DNA of 28,643 nt from Bacteroidaceae bacterium (GCA_017557475.1 JAFYYO010000199.1:1-28643); one strand, 5' to 3'; numbered from the stretch's first letter, positions 8,950-18,117 are shown. Translations and numbers: made by a program. Notes: generated by a model from the sequence alone, not told the origin.

Positions 8950-9741
8950 ATGGAAGAACAGGATAAATTGCAGCTCAGAAGCGAAGGTTTGGTCAAGATT
9001 TATGGCAAGCGAACCGTTGTGAACAACGTCACATTCGACGTTCATCAGGGCGAGATTGTGGGTTTGCTTGGTCCTAACGGAGCGGGCAAAACGACCTCTT
9101 TCTACATGACCACAGGCCTCGTTCTTCCCAACGACGGCCATATCTACCTGGGTGATGAGGAGATAACCGACCTTCCTGTCTATAAGCGTGCTCGCCTTGG
9201 CATCGGTTATCTTGCGCAGGAGGCCAGCGTGTTCCGTAAGATGAGCGTCGAGGACAACATAGCCAGCGTCTTGGAAATGACGGACTTGCCTCGCGAGGCT
9301 CAGCGCGAGAAGCTCGAAAGTCTTATCCAAGAGTTCCATCTCGAAAAGGTTCGCAAGAACATTGGAGACCGTTTGAGTGGTGGCGAACGACGCAGGACGG
9401 AGATTGCTCGCTGCCTTGCCATCGACCCGAAGTTCATCATGCTCGACGAACCCTTTGCCGGCGTCGACCCGATAGCTGTGGAGGACATACAGTACATCGT
9501 GTGGAAACTAAAGCAAAGGAACATAGGTGTTCTCATCACGGACCATAATGTGGAGGAAACCCTCTGCATCACCGACCGAGCTTACCTCCTGTTCGAGGGG
9601 CAGATTCTCTTCCACGGAACGCCTCAGGAACTGAGTGTCAACCCTGTTGTTCTCGACAAGTACCTGACCCGCAATTTCGTCTTGCGTTACAAGGACTTCC
9701 AGAGCATGGAGGAACAACGCGCGGAGGTCGGACAGGCATAA
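8950..9741 (+). CDS. lptB: LPS export ABC transporter ATPase LptB
   Basis: 263 residues. Walker A GPNGAGKT (41-48), signature [17 protein letters not shown] (SGGE 143-146), Walker B FIMLDEP (162-168), then the LptB hallmark [12 protein letters not shown] and the H-loop DHNVEETL. LptB hydrolyses ATP for the LptFG complex, which pulls lipopolysaccharide from the inner membrane into the Lpt bridge. The C-terminal ~25 residues ([21 protein letters not shown]) extend past the usual E. coli end. Its position directly after mlaEF puts two lipid-transport ATPases in one transcript. Array B begins right at its stop codon. Confidence 0.94.
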   Translation: MEEQDKLQLRSEGLVKIYGKRTVVNNVTFDVHQGEIVGLLGPNGAGKTTSFYMTTGLVLPNDGHIYLGDEEITDLPVYKRARLGIGYLAQEASVFRKMSVEDNIASVLEMTDLPREAQREKLESLIQEFHLEKVRKNIGDRLSGGERRRTEIARCLAIDPKFIMLDEPFAGVDPIAVEDIQYIVWKLKQRNIGVLITDHNVEETLCITDRAYLLFEGQILFHGTPQELSVNPVVLDKYLTRNFVLRYKDFQSMEEQRAEVGQA

Positions 9742-9756
9742 CAGGGCTAGTCGTCC

Positions 9757-9840
9757 AACTAGGCGTGGCTAGTTGGCAAACTAGACGTGCCTAATTCGCA
9801 AACTAGACGTGCCTAGTTGAGCAACTAGGCGTGCTTAGTT
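9757..9840. repeat. Palindrome array B (22-base period) after lptB
   Basis: Four 18-base units start at 9757, 9779, 9801 and 9823, exactly 22 apart. They are variants of AACTAGGCGTGCCTAGTT (8-base arms around GT); spacers are ggca, cgca and gagc. One register upstream (9735-9752) only the right arm, CTAGT, is recognisable, and that decayed unit overlaps the lptB stop codon at 9739-9741. Individual units differ from the consensus by one or two bases, mostly one arm at a time. No terminator follows before the next gene at 9897. Confidence 0.9.
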
Positions 9841-9896
9841 CAGAATCATCAAACAGAAGGAGAATTCAACACAGATAGTTAGACATACAATTAGCA

Positions 9897-10964
9897 ATGA
9901 AACGCCTTATTCTTATCCTATTATCATTGATGCCCATGCTGCTTTTCGCAAAGGGCGACAAGGACACACGCCTGGTCATCATCACTATAGACGGCCTTCG
10001 TTGGCAGGAAGTCTTCCAAGGAGCAGAAGAGAATCTTTTGTCCGACACCAAGCAAGTTCGCGACACAGAACTGTATCGCAGGACCTATTGGCGAGCTACA
10101 CAGGAAGAACGTCGAACTGTCTTGATGCCTTTCGTCTGGAACACCATCGCTACCCAAGGCACCATTATAGGCAACCGCAACCTCAGCAGCACGATGCTCG
10201 TGGCCAACAAGACCAATATCTCTTACCCAGGCTACTGCGAGATGATGACGGGAATGGTGGATGAAGCTATCACGAGTAATGACCCCGTTGCCAATCCTCA
10301 TGGCAACGTCCTGGAAGCAGCCAACAAGGATCCTCGCTACAAGGGAAGCGTCGTGATGTATGGCTCGTGGAAGTCCACACGTTATGCTATCCACAACGAA
10401 CAGGCGCATATCCCAGCCTGTGTGTCCTATGAGCAGAGCGTCGCAAAAAGCAAATCGCCTCGCTTGCAACTGGCAGAAAGGATGCTCGAAGGCATGCCCC
10501 ACTACTGGCGAAGCGAGCATTTCGATGCCTTTACCTACGTCTTTGCTCTCGAGACGCTGCTGGCAGATCACCCAAAGGTAATGTGGATCTCTTATGGCGA
10601 CTGCGACGAATGGGCACATGCCCGAAAGTACGACCTCTACCTTGATGGAGCAAAAGGTACGGATGCCTTTATCCGCGACATCTACGAAGCCTGCGAAGCC
10701 GACAAGTTCTACAAAGGCAAGACCGTCTATCTCGTTACTTGCGACCACGGACGCGGCTTTGGTGACGAGTGGGCGAATCACGGCAGCGGCACCAAGGGCT
10801 CCGAGGCTACTTGGCTCATGCTCTGGGGCAAAGGCATCAAGGCAAAAGGTGAACTGGGCGAAAGTGGCCCATTCTATACCAAGCAGGTCGCTGCCACCAT
10901 TGCCTCCATCCTTGATGTGGAGTTCACCCCAGACGATGGTGGTCCGATTATGCCTATCGAGTAA
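9897..10964 (+). CDS. Secreted alkaline-phosphatase-superfamily hydrolase
   Basis: 355 residues with a signal peptide (MKRLILILLSLMPMLLFAKG). The mature N-terminus RLVIITIDGLRWQEVF carries the metal-ligand Asp (D32) of the alkaline phosphatase superfamily. The nucleophile position is in NKTNISYPGYCEMMTG, where Ser109 aligns by eye with the Thr of phosphodiesterase-like members (TFPNH type). The remaining ligands fit YGDCDEWAH (D235/D237, H241), CDHGRG (D283, H284) and WANHGSG (H295). It could be a periplasmic phosphatase, phosphodiesterase or sulfatase-like enzyme; the substrate cannot be read from sequence. It follows array B and precedes the tig promoter, so it may be a single-gene unit. 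Confidence 0.8.
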   Translation: MKRLILILLSLMPMLLFAKGDKDTRLVIITIDGLRWQEVFQGAEENLLSDTKQVRDTELYRRTYWRATQEERRTVLMPFVWNTIATQGTIIGNRNLSSTMLVANKTNISYPGYCEMMTGMVDEAITSNDPVANPHGNVLEAANKDPRYKGSVVMYGSWKSTRYAIHNEQAHIPACVSYEQSVAKSKSPRLQLAERMLEGMPHYWRSEHFDAFTYVFALETLLADHPKVMWISYGDCDEWAHARKYDLYLDGAKGTDAFIRDIYEACEADKFYKGKTVYLVTCDHGRGFGDEWANHGSGTKGSEATWLMLWGKGIKAKGELGESGPFYTKQVAATIASILDVEFTPDDGGPIMPIE

Positions 10965-10977
10965 AGATACCCTCCGA

Positions 10978-10995
10978 CTCCCCCTCTAAGGGGAG
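10978..10995. terminator. Hairpin after the phosphatase gene
   Basis: CTCCCC (10978-10983) and GGGGAG (10990-10995) form a 6-base-pair stem 14 bases after the stop codon. No T run follows, so intrinsic termination is doubtful. The sequence looks like a degraded copy of the C-rich/G-rich repeat at 597-700. Confidence 0.4.
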
Positions 10996-11044
10996 CAGAA
11001 AGGTACTCCTGCTTGAAAAAGCTCAAATAAATTGCTCATTGTAC

Positions 11045-11075
11045 ATTGTACATTGTAAATTATTTCGTACCTTTG
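11045..11075 (+). promoter_or_regulatory. Promoter of tig
   Basis: -7 box TACCTTTG (11068-11075) preceded at 19 bases by ATTG (11045-11048), a fair match to the Bacteroidetes -33/-7 pair. Upstream bases 11039-11058 contain tandem octamers of the type CATTGTAC. The leader to the tig start codon is roughly 40 bases. Confidence 0.6.
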
Positions 11076-11119
11076 CACCCGCTTTAGCAGAAAAGGATAA
11101 TATTTAAACCATTACATAG

Positions 11120-12484
11120 ATGAAAATATCATTTGAAAACGTTGACAAGGTGAGCGCTCTGCTTACCCTAAACATCGAGAAGAAAGACTACGAGGATAAG
11201 GTAAAGACAGCCCTGAAGGACTTCAGTAAGAAGGCAAGCCTGCCAGGTTTCCGTCCTGGCAAAGTGCCTGCATCTCTGATACAGAAACGCTTTGGCACAG
11301 AAGTAAAGGCAGAGGAAATCAATAAACTCATCAGCGAAGAAGTAAACAAGTACATTCGCGAGAACAAGGTGAATATGCTTGCCGAGCCTCTTCCAAACGA
11401 AGAGAAGACTCCTCAGGTGGACTTCGAGACACAGGACGACTTCACCTTCGCCTTCGACATCGCTCTTGCTCCCGAGTTCGACGCCAAGCTCAGCAAGAAG
11501 GACAAGCTCACCTACTATGACGTCAAGGTTGATGATGCTATCGTTGATCAGCAGGTACAGAGCTACTGCCAGCGTGGCGGTCAGCACGTCAAGGCAGAGA
11601 GCTACGAGGCTCGCGATATGGTGAAGGGTACGCTCACACAGCTCAACACAAAGAACAACACCCTCAAGGACGGCATCACAGTCGAGGATGCAGTCATGCT
11701 TCCCGAGTACATGAAGGACAACAAGGAGAAGGCAAAGTTCGAGGGCGCAAAGCTTGGTGACGTCATCACCTTCAATCCTGCAAAGGCCTACAAGGATAGC
11801 GCTACAGAACTCGCCAGCCTCCTGCACATCACAAAGGAAGAGGCAGAGGGTATGAAGTCGAACTTCAGCTTCCAGATCAGCGAGATCATGCGCTTCGAGC
11901 CTGCAAAGGTGAGCCAGGAACTCTTTGACCAAGTGCTCGGCAAGGGCGTGGTGAAGAGCGAGGCAGAGTTCCGCAAGTTCATCGCCGACGACATCAAGAA
12001 GAACTTCAACAGCGAGTCGGAGTATCAGTTTACACAGGACCTGCGCGAGTATGTCTTGAACCGTGTCGGTAAGGTTGACTTCCCAGAAGCTCTCTTGAAG
12101 CGTTTCATGAAGCTCCGCAACGCAGACAAAGGTGAAGAGTACGTTGAGGATAACTTCGAAAAGAGCCTGCCCGAATTGCTTTGGCACCTTGCTAAAGAGC
12201 AAATCTGCGACCAGCTCGAGGTGAAGGTACAGCACGAAGACGTACTTGAGACAGCCAAGCGCTACACTCGCATACAGTTTGCACAATATGGCATGATGAA
12301 CCTCCCGGAAGAGACCGTCACCAACTACGCTGCCGAGATGCTCAAGAATGAGCAGCAGGCACAAGGTCTTGTGGAACGCACCGTCGAGAACCTCATGGCA
12401 GCCAAGGCCAAGGAAGCGGTAACGCTGAAGACTAAGGAAGTCACAATGGAAGAGTTCCGCAAGCTCACTGAGAAAGAGAAATAA
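11120..12484 (+). CDS. tig: Trigger factor
   Basis: 454 residues. The N-terminal ribosome-binding domain carries the signature GFRPGKVP (43-50) after a basic helix. A diverged FKBP-type region lies around residues 150-245 (YEARDMVKGTLTQL...), and the C-terminal half is the long helical chaperone arm (SQELFDQVLG..., then YVEDNFEKSLPELLWHLAKEQI). Trigger factor binds near the ribosome exit tunnel and holds nascent chains. The FKBP part looks degenerate, as is common in Bacteroidetes members. It heads the tig-clpP-clpX cluster. Confidence 0.93.
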   Translation: MKISFENVDKVSALLTLNIEKKDYEDKVKTALKDFSKKASLPGFRPGKVPASLIQKRFGTEVKAEEINKLISEEVNKYIRENKVNMLAEPLPNEEKTPQVDFETQDDFTFAFDIALAPEFDAKLSKKDKLTYYDVKVDDAIVDQQVQSYCQRGGQHVKAESYEARDMVKGTLTQLNTKNNTLKDGITVEDAVMLPEYMKDNKEKAKFEGAKLGDVITFNPAKAYKDSATELASLLHITKEEAEGMKSNFSFQISEIMRFEPAKVSQELFDQVLGKGVVKSEAEFRKFIADDIKKNFNSESEYQFTQDLREYVLNRVGKVDFPEALLKRFMKLRNADKGEEYVEDNFEKSLPELLWHLAKEQICDQLEVKVQHEDVLETAKRYTRIQFAQYGMMNLPEETVTNYAAEMLKNEQQAQGLVERTVENLMAAKAKEAVTLKTKEVTMEEFRKLTEKEK

Positions 12485-12493
12485 TAGCTCACT

Positions 12494-12505
12494 CGCGTAT
12501 ACGCG
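12494..12505. promoter_or_regulatory. Perfect 12-base palindrome between tig and clpP
   Basis: CGCGTATACGCG lies 9 bases after the tig stop and 17 bases before the clpP start. It could be a protein-binding site or an RNA hairpin; nothing in the sequence decides. Confidence 0.35.
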
Positions 12506-12522
12506 TTATTATATATAATGTA

Positions 12523-13194
12523 ATGGACAACGAATTTCGTAAGTTTGCTACCCGTCACTTGGGAATGAATAGCATGGTGCTCGACGACGTCATCAGCATG
12601 CAAAATCAGTACCTCAACCCTTACATCCTTGAGGAGCGTCAGTTGAACGTCACGCAGATGGACGTCTTCAGCCGTTTGATGATGGACCGCATCATCTTCC
12701 TCGGCACACAGATTGACGACTATACTGCCAACACCCTGCAGGCACAGTTGCTTTTCTTGGATAGTGCCGACCCTGGCAAGGACATCAGTATCTACATCAA
12801 CAGCCCAGGCGGAAGCGTTCATGCAGGACTTGGCATCTACGACACGATGCAGTTCGTTGCCAGCGATGTTGCTACCATCTGCACGGGTATGGCTGCAAGC
12901 ATGGCCGCCGTATTGCTCGTTGCAGGTAAGGAAGGCAAGCGCAGTGCCCTGAAGCACAGCCGTGTTATGATTCATCAACCGATGGGTGGAGCGCAGGGAC
13001 AGGCAAGCGACATCGAGATTACTGCCCGCGAGATACAGAAGCTCAAGAAGGAGCTCTACACAATCATTGCTGAACATTCTCACACCGACTTCGATAAGGT
13101 TTGGGCAGACAGCGACCGTGACTATTGGATGACGGCGCAGGAAGCCAAAGAGTACGGCATGATTGACCGTGTGATGACACGCAAAGAGGCTTAA
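12523..13194 (+). CDS. clpP: ATP-dependent Clp protease proteolytic subunit
   Basis: 223 residues with the Ser-His-Asp triad: Ser126 in TGMAASMAAVLL, His151 in SRVMIHQPMG, and Asp200 in DSDRDYWMTAQEA. The INSPGGSVHAG loop (oxyanion region) is intact at 92-102. ClpP forms the two-ring proteolytic chamber fed by ClpX. The N-terminal ~30 residues (MDNEFRKFATRHLGMNS...) are the propeptide-like extension seen in Bacteroidetes ClpP. It is followed by clpX after 23 bases, so the pair is almost surely cotranscribed. Confidence 0.97.
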   Translation: MDNEFRKFATRHLGMNSMVLDDVISMQNQYLNPYILEERQLNVTQMDVFSRLMMDRIIFLGTQIDDYTANTLQAQLLFLDSADPGKDISIYINSPGGSVHAGLGIYDTMQFVASDVATICTGMAASMAAVLLVAGKEGKRSALKHSRVMIHQPMGGAQGQASDIEITAREIQKLKKELYTIIAEHSHTDFDKVWADSDRDYWMTAQEAKEYGMIDRVMTRKEA

Positions 13195-13217
13195 GGATAG
13201 GAGAATAGGGAAAAGAG

Positions 13218-14459
13218 ATGACAGTCAAGAGGAAAAATCGTTGCTCTTTCTGTGGGCGCACTGAAGACGAGGTGGCTTTGATGCTGACAGGCATGAGCGG
13301 CTTCATCTGCGATGAGTGTGTCCGTCAGGCAGAGAAGATTGTCCGTGAGAACATGGGCAGCGAGGTTCGTCTCAAGGCAGGTGGCGCCGCAGGTCTTGAC
13401 ATGAACGATATCCCCAAGCCTCGCGACATCAAGGCTTTCCTCGACCAGTACGTCATCGGACAAGACAGTGCGAAGCGCTACTTGTCGGTTGCTGTCTATA
13501 ACCATTACAAGCGTCTTGCTCAGAAGGACGACGATGGTGTGGAGATAGAAAAGAGTAACATCATCATGGTCGGAGCGACGGGCACAGGCAAGACCTTGCT
13601 GGCTCGCACCATCGCAAAACTGCTCAAGGTGCCCTTCACCATTGTGGATGCCACTATTTTCACTGAGGCTGGCTATGTAGGCGAAGACGTGGAGAGCATT
13701 CTGACAAGGTTGCTGCAGGTGGCAGATTACGATGTTACGGCAACCGAACGAGGCATCGTCTTCATCGACGAGATAGACAAGATAGCTCGCAAACAAGACA
13801 ATCCAAGCATCACCAGAGACGTGAGTGGCGAAGGCGTACAGCAGGGACTCCTGAAGCTACTCGAAGGTTCTATCGTCAACGTGCCACCCAAGGGAGGTCG
13901 CAAACACCCAGATCAGGACTACATACACGTCGATACACGCAACATCCTCTTTATTTGTGGCGGTGCTTTCGACGGCATTGAGCGCAAGATAGCACAGCGC
14001 CTGAACACTCATGTGGTTGGTTATGACAGTGTGCAGAACCAGCAGCGTATTGACACGAAGGACTTGATGAAGTACATCGTGCCACAGGACTTGAAGAGTT
14101 TTGGCCTCATTCCCGAGATTATTGGCCGCTTGCCGGTACTGACTTATCTCAATCCTTTGGATCGAGAGGCTTTACGTCGCATACTGACTGAGCCCAAGAA
14201 CTCGCTTGTCAAGCAGCAGATAAAGCTCTTCGCAATGGACGGTATCAAGCTCTCTTTCGAGGAAGATGCGTTGGATTTCATTGTGGACAAAGCCGTAGAG
14301 TACAAGCTTGGCGCTCGCGGTTTGCGCAGCATTATGGAAAGCATAATGATTGAGGCACAGTATAGCGCCCCATCGAAAGACGAAAAGACGCTTTCCATAA
14401 CACGTCAGTACGCTGAGGAACAGCTCGAATTACAAAAAGAGAAGTTGTCGAAGTCATAA
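13218..14459 (+). CDS. clpX: ATP-dependent Clp protease ATPase subunit ClpX
   Basis: 413 residues. The N-terminal zinc-binding domain has Cys9, Cys12, Cys31 and Cys34. Walker A GATGTGKT at 119-126, Walker B VFIDEID at 181-187, and the sensor-2 GAR motif in [13 protein letters not shown] near the end. ClpX unfolds tagged substrates and threads them into ClpP. Length is normal for the family. The gene is the last of tig-clpP-clpX; recQ has its own promoter after it. Confidence 0.97.
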   Translation: MTVKRKNRCSFCGRTEDEVALMLTGMSGFICDECVRQAEKIVRENMGSEVRLKAGGAAGLDMNDIPKPRDIKAFLDQYVIGQDSAKRYLSVAVYNHYKRLAQKDDDGVEIEKSNIIMVGATGTGKTLLARTIAKLLKVPFTIVDATIFTEAGYVGEDVESILTRLLQVADYDVTATERGIVFIDEIDKIARKQDNPSITRDVSGEGVQQGLLKLLEGSIVNVPPKGGRKHPDQDYIHVDTRNILFICGGAFDGIERKIAQRLNTHVVGYDSVQNQQRIDTKDLMKYIVPQDLKSFGLIPEIIGRLPVLTYLNPLDREALRRILTEPKNSLVKQQIKLFAMDGIKLSFEEDALDFIVDKAVEYKLGARGLRSIMESIMIEAQYSAPSKDEKTLSITRQYAEEQLELQKEKLSKS

Positions 14460-14473
14460 TTTCTCTTAAAACA

Positions 14474-14505
14474 TTTGGTGGTTTGCGCAAAAAGATATAT
14501 CTTTG
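14474..14505 (+). promoter_or_regulatory. Promoter of recQ
   Basis: TTTG (14474-14477), a 20-base gap and TATCTTTG (14498-14505) form a good Bacteroidetes -33/-7 pair. The start codon of recQ lies 29 bases downstream of the -7 box. Confidence 0.7.
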
Positions 14506-14534
14506 TCTTTAGCATTGTTCCTAATACCACCTAA

Positions 14535-16712
14535 ATGCACGAGATTAACCTGACAGAGCACCTGAAGCATTACTTTGGCTTCGACACCTTCAAGGGAGAT
14601 CAGGAAGCGATTATCCGTAACCTTATGGAAGGGAAGGATACCTTTGTCCTGATGCCTACTGGCGGAGGTAAATCCCTTTGTTATCAGTTGCCAGCACTCT
14701 TGAGTGAAGGTACGGCCATCGTCGTCTCTCCACTCATCGCCCTTATGAAGAATCAGGTGGATGCCATTCGTCAGCAGACTGCCGACGACGGCATCGCCCA
14801 CTATCTCAACTCTTCTCTTACCAAGGCACAGATAGATGCAGCGAAGGAAGACATCGCCGCTGGTCGCACGAAGCTGTTGTATGTGGCTCCCGAGTCGCTG
14901 ACAAAGGAGGAGAACATCCGTTTCCTCCAAGGCACGAAGATATCGTTCTATGCCGTCGACGAAGCGCATTGCATATCGGAATGGGGACACGACTTTCGTC
15001 CCGAGTATCGCAACATCCGGCCACTAGTCGACCAGATCGGCAAGGCACCCATCATCGCATTGACGGCTACGGCTACCGACAAGGTGCGTACAGACATCAA
15101 GAAGAACCTCGGTATCCCTGATGCAACGGAGTTCAAGAGTTCTTTCAATCGTCCGAACCTCTACTATGAAATCCGTCCGAAGACAAAGGATGTGGACAAG
15201 GACATCACGCGTTTTGTGCTTCAGAACAAAGGCAAGAGCGGCATCATCTATTGCTTGAGTCGTCGCCGTGTTGAGGAGTTGGCGGAGATGCTCCGTACCA
15301 ATAACATCCCGGCTCGCGCTTACCATGCCGGTATGGAGTCGGTGGAAAGAGCCGAGACACAGGATGACTTCCTCATGGAGCGCATTGACGTCATCGTTGC
15401 CACCATTGCTTTCGGCATGGGCATCGACAAGCCCGACGTGCGTTACGTCATTCATTACGACATCCCCAAAAGCCTTGAGGGCTATTATCAGGAGACTGGC
15501 CGAGCCGGAAGAGATGGCGGTGAAGGCATTTGTCTCACGTTCTTCTCGCCCCATGACCTGCGCAAACTGGAGAAGTTCATGCAGGGTAAGCCTGTTGCAG
15601 AGCAGGATATCGGTCGTCAGCTTCTGCAGGAGACGGCTGCCTATGCCGAGACTTCCATCTGCCGACGCAAGTTCCTCCTGCATTATTTCGGAGAAGAGTA
15701 CGAGCCCGAGAACTGTGGCAAGTGCGACAACTGCCTGCATCCACGTGAAAGGGTGAAGGCTACGAGCGAGCTCTTGCAAGTACTCAAGGTCATCAATGCC
15801 ATCAAGGAAGGCTTCAAGACACGGCACGTCATCGACATCCTCGTGGGCAACGAGACCGACGATGTCATCGCTCATCGCCACGAACAGCTCAGCTGCTTCG
15901 GTTGCGGAGACGAGCATGAGGCTTCATATTGGAATGCTGTCATCCGCCAGGCTATGATTTCAGGATACATCGAGAAAGGCATCGAGAACTACGGCTTGCT
16001 TAGTATCACGCCGGAAGGTCGCGACTACATGAAGGCTCCGGAAGAGTTCTACGTCATGGAAGACCGCGAGTTCGACGACTTCAACGACGTGGCAGGCGAA
16101 GGCACATCTGTGCTCGACGAGACGCTCTTCGCGATGCTCAAGGATCTCAGGCGCGATGTGGCTCGCCGCAAGAACTTGCCGCCTTACGTTATCTTCCAGG
16201 ATCCGTCGCTCGAGGATATGGCGACGTCGTATCCCACGACAGTAGAGGAACTCAAGAACATCAAGGGTGTGGGCGAAGGCAAGGCAAACCGCTATGGTGC
16301 CGAGTTCTGTCAACTCATCGCTCGCTACTGCGAGGAGAACGAAATCGACCGCTTCGAGGACTTCCGCATACGCACCGTTCCCAACAAGAGCGCCGACAAG
16401 ATCAGCATCGTGCAATCTGTTGACCGTCAGGTCGACCTTGAGGAAATCGCCAAGACCAAAGGGCTTACCCTGAGCGAACTGCTCGACGAAATCTACAGCA
16501 TCGTTGACAGCGGAACCAAGCTCAACCTGGATTATTACATCCGCGAGGTCATGGATCCAGACCACATGCAAGACATCTACGACTACTTCCGCGAGGCAGA
16601 GGACAACAACATCGACGATGCGCTCGACGAGTTCGCTGAAGACGAGGACGAATACACCGAGGAAGAAATCAAACTTGTCCGCATCAAGTTCCTTGCCGAG
16701 AACGGCAACTAA
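14535..16712 (+). CDS. recQ: ATP-dependent DNA helicase RecQ
   Basis: 725 residues. Walker A TGGGKS (42-47), DEAH box (142-145), motif VI QETGRAGRDG (~319-328), and the RecQ zinc site with Cys376, Cys394, Cys397 and Cys400. A winged-helix section follows, then an HRDC-like domain (DETLFAMLKDLRRDVARRKNLPPYVIFQD..., ~530-605). The last ~100 residues carry a helical domain and a very acidic segment (DDALDEFAEDEDEYTEEE), so the protein is longer than the ~610-residue E. coli enzyme, as in other Bacteroidetes. RecQ unwinds DNA 3' to 5' in recombination and fork repair. Confidence 0.95.
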   Translation: MHEINLTEHLKHYFGFDTFKGDQEAIIRNLMEGKDTFVLMPTGGGKSLCYQLPALLSEGTAIVVSPLIALMKNQVDAIRQQTADDGIAHYLNSSLTKAQIDAAKEDIAAGRTKLLYVAPESLTKEENIRFLQGTKISFYAVDEAHCISEWGHDFRPEYRNIRPLVDQIGKAPIIALTATATDKVRTDIKKNLGIPDATEFKSSFNRPNLYYEIRPKTKDVDKDITRFVLQNKGKSGIIYCLSRRRVEELAEMLRTNNIPARAYHAGMESVERAETQDDFLMERIDVIVATIAFGMGIDKPDVRYVIHYDIPKSLEGYYQETGRAGRDGGEGICLTFFSPHDLRKLEKFMQGKPVAEQDIGRQLLQETAAYAETSICRRKFLLHYFGEEYEPENCGKCDNCLHPRERVKATSELLQVLKVINAIKEGFKTRHVIDILVGNETDDVIAHRHEQLSCFGCGDEHEASYWNAVIRQAMISGYIEKGIENYGLLSITPEGRDYMKAPEEFYVMEDREFDDFNDVAGEGTSVLDETLFAMLKDLRRDVARRKNLPPYVIFQDPSLEDMATSYPTTVEELKNIKGVGEGKANRYGAEFCQLIARYCEENEIDRFEDFRIRTVPNKSADKISIVQSVDRQVDLEEIAKTKGLTLSELLDEIYSIVDSGTKLNLDYYIREVMDPDHMQDIYDYFREAEDNNIDDALDEFAEDEDEYTEEEIKLVRIKFLAENGN

Positions 16713-16738
16713 GATTTACTAACCACATGACGTCTTAA

Positions 16739-16822
16739 AACTAGGCACGCCTAGTTGGTCAATTAGCCCTGTCTAGTTTGCGAATTAGCCACGTCTAGTT
16801 TGGCAATTAGCCCTGCCTAGTT
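16739..16822. repeat. Palindrome array C (22-base period) after recQ
   Basis: Four 18-base units start at 16739, 16761, 16783 and 16805, exactly 22 apart. The first is AACTAGGCACGCCTAGTT, perfect 8-base arms around AC; the other three are AATTAGCC-type variants that keep the CTAGTT right arm, so an RNA hairpin would keep U-G wobble pairs. Spacers are ggtc, tgcg and tggc. One register upstream (16717-16734) a decayed unit keeps ACTA, CAC and GT. The word is the same as in array B. It lies between the recQ stop and a bidirectional terminator. Confidence 0.9.
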
Positions 16823-16836
16823 TTCCGATACAAAAT

Positions 16837-16870
16837 GAGCCCTCCACAATCATGCGATTGCGAAGGGCTC
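16837..16870. terminator. Bidirectional terminator between recQ and kbl
   Basis: GAGCCCT (16837-16843) pairs with AGGGCTC (16864-16870); an inner CAATC/GATTG stem extends the hairpin. TTTT follows on the plus strand, and the A run before the left arm gives a T run on the minus strand. It would end both convergent transcripts. Confidence 0.8.
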
Positions 16871-16892
16871 TTTTCGTCTGATAACTAAGAGG

Positions 16893-18080
16893 TTACTTCA
16901 ACACGCCGAGCTCCTTGCCGACCTTTATAAATGCAGCGATGCACTTGTCGAGGTGCTCGCGCTTGTGTCCTGCGGAGAGTTGAACGCGGATGCGCGCCTC
17001 GCCCTTCGGAACGACAGGATAGTAGAAACCAGTCACATAGATGCCTTCCTCCTGCATCTTGGCGGCGAAGATCTGCGAGAGTTTTGCGTCGTAGAGCATC
17101 ACTGCGCAGATGGCGCTCTGCGTAGGCTTGATGTCGAAACCTGCAGCTATCATCTTGTCGCGGAAGTAATTGACATTCTCCACGAGACGGTCATGCAGCT
17201 CGTTCGACTCCTTGAGCATCTTGAAGACCTCAAGCGAAGCGCCGATGATGCAAGGTGCCAGAGAGTTGGAGAACAGGTATGGACGAGAGCGCTGACGCAG
17301 CAAGTCGATAATCTCCTTGCGGCCTGTTGTGAAGCCACCAAGTGCACCGCCGAAGGCTTTGCCCAGCGTGCCTGTGTAGATGTCAACGCGTCCGTAGGTA
17401 TCAGTCAGTTCGCTGACGCCGTGACCAGTCTTTCCAACGACACCTGCAGAGTGGCTTTCATCCACCATTACAAGTGCGTCGTACTTCTCTGCGAGGTCGC
17501 AAATCTTGTCCATAGGAGCGACGTTACCGTCCATTGAGAACACGCCGTCGGTCACGATGATGCGGAAACGCTGTGCCTGTGCCTCTTGCAGACACTTCTC
17601 CAGCTCTTCCATGTTGGCGTTGGCATAACGATAGCGCTTTGCCTTGCACAGGCGAACACCGTCGATGATACTGGCGTGGTTGAGGGCATCGCTGATGATG
17701 GCGTCCTCTTCAGTAAAGAGAGGTTCGAACACACCGCCGTTGGCGTCGAAGCAAGCAGCATAGAGGATGGTATCCTCAGTCTTGAAGTAGTCGCTGATGG
17801 CTGCTTCCAGTTGCTTGTGGATGTCCTGTGTGCCGCAGATGAAGCGCACGCTCGACATGCCGAAGCCGCGTTCCTGCATCATCTTCGTGGCACCCTCGAT
17901 GAGGCGGGGATGGTCGGAGAGTCCGAGGTAATTGTTGGCACAGAAGTTCAAGACTTCCTTTCCTTTTACTTGGATAGCCGCTTTCTGTGGACTTTCGATG
18001 AGGCGCTCTTCTTTGTAAAGACCTGCTTCGCGAATCTCAGTGAGCGTCTGGCTGAGATGCTGTTTCATCTTTCCGTACAT
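16893..18080 (-). CDS. kbl: 2-amino-3-ketobutyrate CoA ligase (glycine C-acetyltransferase)
   Basis: 395 residues of the alpha-oxoamine synthase family. PLP lysine is Lys241 in YTGTLGKAFGGALGG, preceded by the cofactor Asp in VMVDESHSAGVVG (~206-215). LNFCANNYLGLSDHP and the 395-398 length fit Kbl better than the KAPA or serine palmitoyl synthases. It cleaves 2-amino-3-oxobutanoate with CoA to glycine and acetyl-CoA, the second step of threonine breakdown. The first step is encoded by the SDR threonine dehydrogenase at 20879, two genes away. A -7 box lies upstream, so it can be transcribed separately from the receptor gene. Confidence 0.94.
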   Translation of the reverse strand: MYGKMKQHLSQTLTEIREAGLYKEERLIESPQKAAIQVKGKEVLNFCANNYLGLSDHPRLIEGATKMMQERGFGMSSVRFICGTQDIHKQLEAAISDYFKTEDTILYAACFDANGGVFEPLFTEEDAIISDALNHASIIDGVRLCKAKRYRYANANMEELEKCLQEAQAQRFRIIVTDGVFSMDGNVAPMDKICDLAEKYDALVMVDESHSAGVVGKTGHGVSELTDTYGRVDIYTGTLGKAFGGALGGFTTGRKEIIDLLRQRSRPYLFSNSLAPCIIGASLEVFKMLKESNELHDRLVENVNYFRDKMIAAGFDIKPTQSAICAVMLYDAKLSQIFAAKMQEEGIYVTGFYYPVVPKGEARIRVQLSAGHKREHLDKCIAAFIKVGKELGVLK

Positions 18081-18117
18081 AGATATAAGTTGTTAGGTTA
18101 ATAGGTTATTCGTTGTG

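Noticed and set aside
11168..12364. 398-residue minus-strand open frame opposite tig
   Set aside because: Leu/Val/Cys-rich shadow of the Lys/Glu-rich trigger factor codons, no domain.
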